This document shows positions 12,366-20,375 of a DNA stretch of 64,000 nt, one piece after another. Numbering within the stretch: position 1 is the stretch's first letter; each line of letters starts with the position of its first letter. The translations under genes were made by a program, and so were the position numbers. The stretch lies in NCBI GenBank assembly GCA_958496175.1, contig OY292276.1:18680001-18744000 (forward strand), written 5' to 3'. Under the pieces are notes generated by a model. That model ran no database searches. It was given only the letters and a program-made list of their open reading frames with translations, and was not told the DNA's origin. This DNA comes from Sisyra terminalis. Taxonomy: Eukaryota; Arthropoda; Insecta; Neuroptera; Sisyridae.

Positions 12366-12452
12366 ATTTAGTTCATTAAACAGGACAGTAAGACAGTTAA
12401 ATAAAAATTTAAAGTGAGAATCCTAAATCTATTTTCAAATAAAAACGTAAAG

Positions 12453-13007
12453 ATGAAGTTCAACATATTCATAATTATATCGGTAAGCTTTTTTCTGAAA
12501 TACTTATTTATTATTTTTTTTATAAATATTTTGTTTTTCTTTACAGATTATATTTTGTATCAAAATTTTAACTATTGCTGAAATATCAAGCAAAAGACAT
12601 CCTGTCAGTGTTTCAAAAACATTTTTACCAAAAACTTTAAGACCTAATATCAATAAGGAGAATAAGTTGGATCATTTAAATATTGTACGTAATAACAGCA
12701 TATTTGCGATGTTAGAAAAAGGTTATTAAACTATTCGTTTTTTTTAAATAAAACTCAAGTTTCAAGTTTGTGTTAATTTATTCTCAAAACAGAAAAAAAT
12801 CGAAGAAAAAAAATAATTGGTTATGCTAGAAATTGGACCTCAGTTCCTGAAGAAGTTACTAAAAATATCTTAGACGTTATATTGGCAGATTCGGAACAAT
12901 ATATAAAACATATCCATACAACAAAAGAAACTATAACGACGGCAAAACCAACTCATCGACGACGCAAACAAAAACCTATCAAAGGAGGATATTCAAAAGA
13001 TGAATAA
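12453..13007 (+). CDS. Small secreted basic protein, three coding exons, 128 residues
   Basis: I do not recognise the family. Coding exons are 12453-12482, 12547-12688 and 12793-13007. Intron 1 (64 bp) has donor GTAAGC and acceptor TTTCTTTACAG. Intron 2 (104 bp) has donor GTAATA and acceptor CTCAAAACAG. Exons total 387 nt, and the frame is kept across both junctions (phase 0, then phase 1). Residues 1 to about 21 form a signal peptide: MK, then an isoleucine-rich hydrophobic core, with cleavage likely after TIA or ISS. The mature part is basic and has no cysteine. It carries a KR near its start, the blocks NRRKK and HRRRKQK, one N-glycosylation sequon (NWT), a short likely helix EEVTKNILDVILADSEQYIKH, and ends GGYSKDE. 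Dibasic sites would fit a processed peptide precursor, but that is inference. The start is the first ATG after the predicted cap site. A chance arrangement is unlikely given TATA, signal peptide, two matching introns and AATAAA in register. Confidence 0.72.
12747..12752 (+). terminator. Intronic poly(A) signal giving a possible short isoform
   Basis: If intron 2 is retained, exon 2 reads on from residue 58 (RNNSIFAMLEKGY) to a TAA at 12727-12729, giving a 70-residue protein. AATAAA follows 17 bp after that stop, inside the intron. This would end a shorter transcript lacking the basic C-terminal half. Confidence 0.4.
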
Positions 13008-13100
13008 TTTTCATCAAAAGTCGAACTTATTGTTTCTTGTGATACATTTGCCATGTATTTTAATGAAGTTGATAAAACTTTGTAGCCATTTTCATGTGAT

Positions 13101-13106
13101 AATAAA
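13101..13106 (+). terminator. Poly(A) signal of the small secreted-protein gene
   Basis: AATAAA lies 94 bp after the stop codon at 13005-13007, a normal 3' UTR length for a small insect gene. Cleavage would fall near 13,120. Confidence 0.6.
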
Positions 13107-13194
13107 GTTCAAAATTTGAGAAAAAAAATTCATTTTCACTAAAAAAAGTCCTACTTTTGAAAGTATTAAATTGTAATAAATGTTTTTTGAGTGC

Positions 13195-13520
13195 ATAAAG
13201 GAGTTAAAATTGAAATAAGGGGGAAAGAAAGGCGTCGGGTGAGATTATAAATCACATTTTTGGCACAGTTTCGATTTCTTCTTCACCCGTGAGGAAAGTT
13301 GCCAGAAAAATATAAACGTGAGCAGGGTTGAGGGAGATTTGTGAAGGACATGTACACAACAACGCGCGATCTTTAAATGAGATCATGGTATCGCAACCAC
13401 GCAGTGTGACATGCTTCTGTAGTGTGTATGTACGTGCCTCGAATACGCAATGTTGCCTCTTGCTGACAAAATCAGCGGACGTCTAATCCTAAGCTACCCC
13501 TAAAGCCAACTCTGTTATGT
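13195..13520. promoter_or_regulatory. GC-richer block downstream of the small gene, candidate cis-regulatory element
   Basis: About 320 bp is clearly less AT-rich than its surroundings and has no repeat structure or long frame. It includes GGCGTCGGGTGAG, CTTCACCCGTGAGG, ACAACGCGCGATC, GTGCCTCGAATACGC and GTTGCCTCTTGCTGAC. Such blocks in AT-rich insect introns are often conserved enhancers, but only comparison with relatives could show that. An old degraded transposon is the alternative. Confidence 0.3.
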
Positions 13521-13764
13521 CATGTTCGTGATATAATAAAAAATTATCATATGTACTTGAAAAAACTGTGAAAAGGCAACAATTAATCTACATTATTTTT
13601 ATTTCATTCTTTATTACACTTAATTTCAATTTAATTAAATTTACCCACAATTGTACATTTAAAGCACAAACGTTTCATGCAACAAAATAAAAACTTTTAT
13701 AAAAATATGTATAAGGAAAAAAATTTTTTTTAAGTATTTTTACGAAGAAACTGTTACATTAATG

Positions 13765-13870
13765 AATAATTATTTATGTTCTTTTACCCAACTTCATTAT
13801 TGAAACGACACGTTTCAACAGTCTTTGGCTGTCATCATCAGGTAATGATTACTCTGTCAATTATAAACAA
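13765..13870 (-). mobile_element. Hammerhead-like repeat, copy A
   Basis: On the minus strand the motif runs from CTGATGA (13841-13835), through a T and hairpin GACAG / CTGTT with loop CCAAAGA, to GAAA (ending at 13813), then ACGTGT and C. ACGTGT can still self-pair using two G-U wobbles. The stem I flanks (ATTAC before, GTTTCA after) pair over only about two bases, so this copy is probably inactive. Upstream it shares TAATGATTxxxxTGTCAATT (plus-strand reading) with copies at 30.0 and 45.5 kb. Its tail includes the shared TTATTCATTAAT. Confidence 0.6.
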
Positions 13871-14266
13871 AGGACATAGGACGATAAGTACAGTGAATCG
13901 GCCCCAGAAGGGTATTTGGTTCATAATTTCAGGGTATATTGGTACTATTAAGATACATTGATTCGGCAAGTTTCAGATCCCTATGTATTACCGTTTCTTC
14001 AAAAATCGAAAAAATCTGAAAATCAGAAAAAAAAATTCTCTGAAATTTGTGAATTGATTTATATGAGTTTAAGGTATGTTTTAGGGGCTGATGGTACCTT
14101 CTAGAAAAAAAAAATAGGAGCTATATCGGCTCACAAGATCCTTGAAAAAAAAGCGATTTTTCTTTTAATTTACTTTAAAATTATGGGTTTTTTAAATTTT
14201 AAAAAACGGTAGGCCATATTGAAAAAATTAAAAACCGATTTTTTTACCCAAAAATCCATTAATGTA

Positions 14267-14634
14267 CTGTGTATACAATACATAGAATATGTTGCGGTCC
14301 AATTTATATAATATTTTTTAATATAATAAAATATAAAAATCATACCATAAACATAAATTTGAACAGAAGTTCAAACGTGGAGATTCACACAAAGCAGTTA
14401 CGGAGTGATCCAAACTACTTAATGACCACTGAGGAAGATTGCTTGGCAATCGAAATACGTATCTGAGCAATACGTTACAAATATTTTTGTTTGCACTTCT
14501 GTTCATATTCATGTTTATGGTATGATTTTATATATTTTTATATTAAATTATACTATATAAATTGGACCGCAATATATTCTATAAATTGTATACACAGTAT
14601 AACTGTTCAAAGTCAACGAAAAAATCTTATTTTG
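14267..14634. mobile_element. 368-bp insertion with 13-bp target duplication, long inverted repeats and central ribozyme-like motif
   Basis: The insertion is bounded by ATCCATTAATGTA (14254-14266) and ATCCATTAATATA (14635-14647), a 13-bp duplication with one mismatch. It interrupts the left arm of the large palindrome, whose right arm runs straight through this point. Inside, arms of about 105 bp (14266-14370 and 14495-14598) are inverted copies beginning ACTGTGTATACAAT and containing GCGGTCCAATTTATATA. A TA dinucleotide flanks the arms, so a Tc1/mariner-type MITE is a competing reading. The longer duplication and the central motif favour retrotransposition of a Penelope-like or retrozyme-like element. 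Confidence 0.7.
14429..14463 (+). ncRNA. Hammerhead-ribozyme-like motif, copy B
   Basis: CTGAGGA (14429-14435) is followed by one A and a perfect 6-bp hairpin GATTGC / GCAATC with loop TTG (14437-14451). GAA then leads into ATACGTAT (14455-14462), an exact 8-nt palindrome, and C at 14463 as the expected cleavage nucleotide. The order core - stem II - GAAA - self-complementary stem III - H17 is that of a dimer-acting hammerhead. Stem I is weak, with only CA/TG adjacent to the core. The core position equivalent to U7 is G, which is a tolerated position. Confidence 0.5.
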
Positions 14635-15696
14635 ATCCATTAATATAATAAGCAGAAACGAAGCCTACTCGATTAATATACGAGTGTTAATAATTAAAAA
14701 ATATTAAAAACAATAATAAAAATTTTTTTACTCAGAATTAAATAAATGCCAAACATTCAATACAAAATCACCAATACTAAAATTAGACACTGTAAAGAAA
14801 AACTTATCTGCGTAATATTGTTTTAAACAAATAGGGACAGAATAAAAAAGAAAATGTATCTGACATGTAATTTTTATTAAAACCATGTAAAACTAAATAA
14901 TAAATAAAGAGACTTTTAAAATCAAAAAAATAATAACAAATTATTGTTTTCTATAAAAGAATTCAGTCGTTAATATATAAATTATTTGGCACTATTATGA
15001 TTTATTCAGTATAAAGTATTATCTTATAGACTAAGATTGCTGATCGGTGAGAAGTTTTCGTTGGTGTTCTCTCAATCTATTTTCATCTATTCTATGCGTA
15101 TTACAACTTGCAAACTTAATAGTATAGCAATCTTAGTCTATAAGATAACACTTTATGCTTTATACTATATTTTTTATTATTAACACTCGTATAGTAATCG
15201 AGTAGGCTTCGTTTCTGCTTATTACATTAATGGATTTCTGTGTAAAAAAATCAATTTTTATTTTTTTTAATATGGCCTACTGTTTTTTTTAAATGTAAAA
15301 AACACATATCTTTAAAGTAAATTGAATGGGGAATCTAAAAAAATAGTTTCGTATTTGTACTAAAATTGTATCAGGGCTTAAAATTCAAATAAAAAGAAAA
15401 CTCACTCTTTTTTCAAGGATCTTATGAGCCCATATAGCTTCTAATTTTTTTTTTCTAGAAGCTACCATCAGCCCCTAAAATATACCTAAAAATCAAATAC
15501 ATCGATTCACAACTTTCTGAGAAATTGTTTTTTGCTAATTTACAGCTTTTTTCGATTTTTGAAGAAATGGTAATACATAGGGATATGACACTTGCCGAAT
15601 CAATGTATCTTAATAGTTCCAACATACCCTGAAATTATGAACCAAATACTCTTCTGGGGCCGATTCTCTGTACTTATCGTACTTATGTCCTTTCAT

Positions 15697-16045
15697 ATAA
15701 GGTTTTTGTATGTTATCCCTCTGCTTACACTTCTTTTCCCCATGATTTTCCTTTAGGTGTATTAAGGCGTATTTTTCTGGATATCTCATAACATAACCAA
15801 AGCATACTATTCAAACTTCCGATACTTTATGACGTTTATTAATTTCGTTGATTTTTAGCGCTGTAGTATTTCCTCATTTATTATTTTATTCCTTCATCAA
15901 ATTTCCAAGGTTTTCCGGTTCGTCTATATCTCAAAAGATTCTATTTTTTTCAGTAAGATGTTCATTATTCTCCAAGCTCCATAGAAGCATTGGTAAAATG
16001 TAACATTGGAGTATTCTGATTTTTAACTCGATGTTTATGTCACGT
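15697..16045 (-). mobile_element. RTE-like LINE, 3' end of ORF2, decayed
   Basis: The minus strand encodes the C-terminal region of an endonuclease/reverse transcriptase of the insect RTE type. Seen, from upstream: LKIRILQCYILPMLLWSLE near 16,035-15,980, ALKINEINKRHKVSE near 15,865-15,820, and GYVMRYPEKYALIHLKE at about 15,800-15,752. These follow the family's usual order (L-L-x-C-Y-x-x-x-V-L-L-Y-G, then N-E-V-L-R-R, then L-G-H-V-M-R-H-P-E-K-Y). Stops and frameshifts are frequent. It abuts the outer end of the large palindrome at 15692. It is more diverged from the 5.4- and 56.4-kb copies than those are from each other. Confidence 0.8.
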
Positions 16046-16730
16046 ATGGGAAAAAGTTTGCTTAATTTTTAAGAACATTGTGTTTTAGCAATTCCATTAT
16101 TAATTTTGACCTTTGATTTGCAAATTTCGTCGGTTACAGTTCCAAGGAGAAACCGAAACCAGCCATCGTTAGCTTTGAAATTATGGATTCCAACTTCTTT
16201 TTTCAATCACTTTTCACTGCTTTGTTCACCATTCATTTCTTACCTTTTTTTTCACAAGAAGCACAGCGATGGTCTGTAGAGAAATAGTTTAATTTAATGA
16301 TCTAGAGTTTCGAAGGGTATCTTAGGGAAAACATCAAAGAATTTATTTAGTACAGACCTATTGTTGACATAGAGCCATCTTAGCGACATGTGTAAGCATT
16401 AAGAAAAAAATTTATTCTGGAAATTCTTTTGTTTAATACATTCTTTGAAAATAAGTAACTAATAATTTTTAAGTCAAAAATCATATTTAGTTACAAAAAT
16501 CTTTTACCCAAATCAATTGTTTAATATAAAGAGGTTTCGAGCTTTAAATAAAAAGTTTTTGATTAAGAAGAGAAAAGAATGAAAATTGTTGTTAATTCAT
16601 AGAGAATATTAAGTTTTCGAGGTTCAAATGTATAACAAAAGTTATGATTTTCATGTTTTAAACAACGATTGGAAACTCTTATCACGGAATTGGCTTCAAT
16701 AGCTTCATAGGTCAATAAAACATTTTCAAA
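16046..16730. other. No gene; possible transposase scrap on minus strand
   Basis: Near 16,200-16,150 the minus strand reads HNFKANDGWFRFLL, faintly like the FKASNGWLxRF motif of CENP-B/pogo-type DNA-binding domains. Too short and isolated to call. The rest is plain AT-rich sequence. Confidence 0.2.
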
Positions 16731-16734
16731 ACTT

Positions 16735-16770
16735 GTAACGTTTCATCAGCAAGTTGTTGACTTCTTCAGA
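16735..16770 (-). ncRNA. Hammerhead-like motif, copy C (isolated, weak)
   Basis: On the minus strand CTGAAGA (16769-16763) is followed by A, a 4-bp hairpin GTCA / TGAT, GAAA, and ACGT with H17 = T. Stem I flanks (TTCGT before, ACAAG after) pair at four of five positions. No other part of the repeat family is visible around it. A chance match is possible. Confidence 0.3.
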
Positions 16771-17021
16771 CGAAATTTGAAGTATTAAACTTGAACAATC
16801 ATTTGAACTATTAAAGTTGAACAATCAATCTTCAAGCTCAACTTGAAAAAGTTTGCAATTATCTGACAAATTTTATAAATTTAACAGTTGTTTATTTGAC
16901 GTGCGAATTTAAATCACTTTTTTAATTATAAAATGGAAATATGACATTTTTGTCGTCCGAGAAAATTATTATTAACGTTTGAAAATATGATGTGTTATCA
17001 TAGAAAAATCTTTAATAATAT

Positions 17022-17046
17022 TTTTTTTCTTTTTTTTCAGGTAAGT
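17022..17046 (+). other. Candidate recursive splice site (ratchet point)
   Basis: A long polypyrimidine tract ends in TTTTTTTTCAG at 17040 and is followed at once by GTAAGT (17041-17046). That is, a near-ideal 3' splice site is joined to a perfect 5' splice site with no exon between. This is the signature of ratchet points that let long insect introns be removed stepwise. If real, this part of the window lies in a long plus-strand intron of a host gene outside the window. A second perfect donor, GTAAGT, follows at 17107, as is common after such sites. Confidence 0.6.
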
Positions 17047-17106
17047 TGAAATGGAAGATAGTAATAATATAATTTTCATCTCAACTTTAGCAAATATAAT
17101 CACGAA
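17041..17106 (+). other. Candidate 66-nt microexon after the ratchet point
   Basis: Between the acceptor at 17040 and the donor at 17107 lie 66 nt with an ATG at 17051 reading MEDSNNIIFISTLANIIT into the donor. The length is a multiple of three. It could be an alternatively included exon or simply the exon-definition partner of the recursive site. The peptide is not recognised. Confidence 0.3.
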
Positions 17107-17112
17107 GTAAGT

Positions 17113-20100
17113 AAGCATGAGTTACTTTAATTGCAATAAAAAATTGTTAAATTAATCAAATATTATTATTTGACACACATATTAAAATTATTTTGGTTTA
17201 TATTAAATTATATAAATACATTTAACTACATTGTTTGATTATGAGTAAAGAGTAAAATAAACACAGAATCATATAATTGATTAAACAAATAAAATTTAAA
17301 ATTAAACAAAATTTCAACTAAACGTAATTATCTTAAAACTTTTTTCCAATAGTGCATGATACAATAAAATTGTTTTCAAGATATTACACTCTTCTTAATT
17401 GGGTTAAATCTTAGGTGCAATGGCATGAATATAATTCAATGTTAATAAAATATATTATTATTACCAGTATTTGTTTGAATTGAATAAACATTGAAAAATT
17501 AATCAACAAAATTCAATTTGATAGAGGCAATTTCAATTGAAATATGGTCTTATTATTCATTTAAATTGATTTATGAATGTAATTTGCGGTTTGGATTACA
17601 CCATTGTAAATCAGTGAAATTTGGTAAAATCCGAGCAAAGAAAAAAAGTTGAAATTTTGATTATATTTTTGATAGCGACGTATGAAATTTATTTTTCGTC
17701 AAAGAGAATATATTGAATTACAACTTTATATATTCAACATCTTTTTGCTTTCTTTGCGTTTACACATGAATCTGTTAGAACACATTGCTTCTTTGATGAA
17801 TCGTACATTGAATATTTTTCACGTTGATTTACATTTGAAATATCTCTGTAAAGCTTTTATATTAGAGAAAAATATTATATGTACTTCATCACCACAAACA
17901 CAATTTAAAAAATTGTCGCCAAAGATATATAAAATGAATGAATGGAAATATCGACAGTAATTGATGACCAAAAAGAATTTCGAAAAAAAAAGTGAATAGA
18001 AATGTATTTTGCATATAAATTGGAACCATTTACGTGCTTTTGATATTTTCACATCATCGGAAAAGTTTAGATCAAATTGATTTCTATATTTGACTTCTAC
18101 ACTTTAACAAACATATATGCATGTTGTTTATGTATTCTTATACCGTTTCTAAAAAAAAAAAGCAAAAAATATTGCATACATTTGAATTTTCGAATGGAAG
18201 TTTCAAAACATTTTTTTTCAAGTCTAACTTATTGAACACCACAATATTATTGAAAACGTATAATCCATACATTTTCATTCGATTTTTGTGAATTTCAAAT
18301 TTTTATTCTACTCAATTTTTTTCTGAAATAAATATAAAAGCCCTGATAAATTAAAGAACATATGACTTATACCATTTACTATAATTGAAAATAAAAAAAC
18401 TATTTTTTTTTAAAATTAAACTTTTCATTTAGTCTATAAAAATTCCTTATATTATTTTTTTAAGTAGTTTCCTCAAAGATAACTATGGAATTTATTGGCT
18501 AAAATCAAAAAGTATACCAACGGAGAAAAGGAAACAGAGATAAAGTCTTAGAATGAATAAAATTTATTTTTTTACGAATTTATTTTAAACTTTCATTGAT
18601 ATCTATTTATAAACATGTTAAGTAAAACCGAGATCTTAATAAATTGTCAAAATTTCATGAAATAAATGCTCCATCTATACTGACAACGTAGAATACTTTT
18701 AAATTGTTTCTGACAATATATTTGATGGAAATCGTTCGATTTAGAACGATATTGTCCCTTTATATCTTGATCTACTCTGACAGTTTGCATCAATGTTAAA
18801 ATGCTGTCAATCAATCACTGCATAGGAAAATACTCTAAAGCGGTTCTTTTCCTTGTATTGATTTGAAATAAAAAGAACTCTACGGATGAATTCCTTTTCA
18901 ATTGCGCCAAAAACGTAAAAATATCCCCTGAGTACAATACAGCAAATACGCTGTTTTTTTTTTCGTTAACTTTAAAATAAATAAGAGACTCGCAAAGAAG
19001 GATTTATGCTCCTAAAAAGATGAAGGAAACAAATGCTTTACTAATGAAAAATACGATTTTTTGGACAAACAATTAATAAAAATAACCGTTTGACAAATAC
19101 TTTTCCTACTTTACAAATTACTTGTTTTGAAAGATAGCTACAATTGACAAGGCGTGTAAAAAGGTTGGAAAGTTTCATATGTTAATATGCTAATGTCAAT
19201 TAAAAAAAATTGAGGTTTTATATTGAAGTATTATATTGTACCTTCATACCTTAATACCTTTAAAAATAAAAATAAAGATATGTTTTTTATTTCATAAACC
19301 TAATATAAAATTGATATGTTTTCATTTTATGTAGATATTTGTCTTCTATTTGTATGTTAGGGGAATTGTATTTAAAAGATTTCAAATCATGAAACAAATT
19401 ACTTTTTTTAATTCAATATTTTTATTTTCGATCTTTATTTTGTGCTTTAAAAAGGCACAAATTTTTTATTAGGCCTAAAGGTTAAATTGCCTAATTGTTT
19501 ATTAGGCCTATGGCTTGAAAAAAACCACAATTAAAACTTTGTTCATATTTAATCCGCTTTATATTCATTTCTGTTTCTTATATTACCTAAAAATATACAT
19601 TAATACTGATTACTGTGGCTACATAGTTTGTATTGCATAGTCTCAGAAAAGTATTGTAGTCATACTATGTTTTTTTTGTTCTTATAAATTTTAAATCATA
19701 GCTAAGTGCTGTAATAGCAATTTGAAATAATTTTTAATGAGAATGGCATCATTAAATGTTATTTAACAAAAACTTTATTTATCATGTGTGAAAAAAACAA
19801 TTTCAATTACATGTTACAGTTGACAAAAGAAAATTAAGGGAGAGTTAAGGGGTATGATCTAATTATAATTAACCTCAATAGATAAATTATTAACTGAACT
19901 GAAAATGCTATCAGGAGGTAGATATATCAAAAAATGCATTTAATTTTTGAATCATTTATACATCCCTTTGCTTAATTTCAAAATATTCTTATCTTTATAT
20001 CGAGTTATGTAAGCTCTTAAAAATTTCCTGCAATTATTGGCATACTTGCAATATTTCTAACTAACGGAAACAAAGATTAGTAATAAGGATAAAAATTTAA

Positions 20101-20136
20101 TTGACATATTTTATAATTAAATCACTTCCTTTAAAG
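17113..20136. other. AT-rich stretch, no gene seen
   Basis: Open frames at 17.68-18.05 kb overlap on opposite strands and look random. No repeat family or RNA gene recognised. Confidence 0.5.
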
Positions 20137-20149
20137 AAAACTTCCAAAA

Positions 20150-20319
20150 GTTTACAATAGTGGTCAAGTGATCAAGGTGACCACTCCAAAACCCTTAGGT
20201 ATTGGGTTCAAATTTTGAAACGGGTATATTTGGAGTATTTTTTAGCTTACGGATTTTTAATAAGCCTAAAAACGCTAAAGACCTAAGTAATTAAAATGAC
20301 AGTTACAATACTTTCAAAA
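20150..20319 (+). mobile_element. tRNA-derived SINE, plus strand
   Basis: The body is about 170 bp and is flanked by AAAACTTCCAAAA at 20137-20149 and again at 20320-20332, an exact 13-bp target duplication. The head carries an RNA polymerase III A box (TAGTGGTCAAGTGATCAAGG, 20158-20177) and a B box (GGTTCAAATTT, 20205-20215), resembling a Ser- or Leu-type tRNA. The 3' part contains TTTTTAATAAGCCT and CGCTAAAGACC, shared with the copy at 50.5 kb. This copy has more substitutions in its boxes and is probably silent. Confidence 0.85.
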
Positions 20320-20340
20320 AAAACTTCCAAAAAGACGGAA

Positions 20341-20375
20341 AGTATGAATACGGTGAATCGGTCCCGCAGAGATAT
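20341..20375 (+). repeat. Fragment related to the 13.9-15.7 kb palindrome arms
   Basis: AGTATGAATACGGTGAATCG then GTCCCGCAGAGATATT aligns with the outer arm sequence at 13,888-13,922. It lies immediately after the 3' target duplication of the SINE. Only about 35 bp can be matched. Confidence 0.45.

Larger units (their letters stand above)
13870..15692. repeat. 1.8-kb nested palindrome (large inverted repeat)
   Basis: The left arm (13870 to about 14253, continuing 14635-14700) matches the reverse complement of the right arm (about 15186-15692). Shared landmarks are GATAAGTACAGxGAATCGGC, TTTGGTTCATAATTTCAGGG, TAAGATACATTGATTCGGCA, GGGGCTGATGGTA, GTAGGCCATATT and GCAGAAACGAAGCCTACTCG. The left arm is split by a 368-bp insertion (14267-14634). 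The spacer contains another inverted pair, 15008-15041 against 15126-15166 (CTTATAGACTAAGATTGC). No transposase is visible. It looks like a fold-back or large MITE. A related fragment (GTGAATCGGTCCC) occurs at 20,341-20,375. Confidence 0.85.

Noticed and set aside
16140..16210. Minus-strand HNFKANDGWFRFLL resembling a CENP-B/pogo DNA-binding motif
   Set aside because: Too short, single motif, no transposase context.
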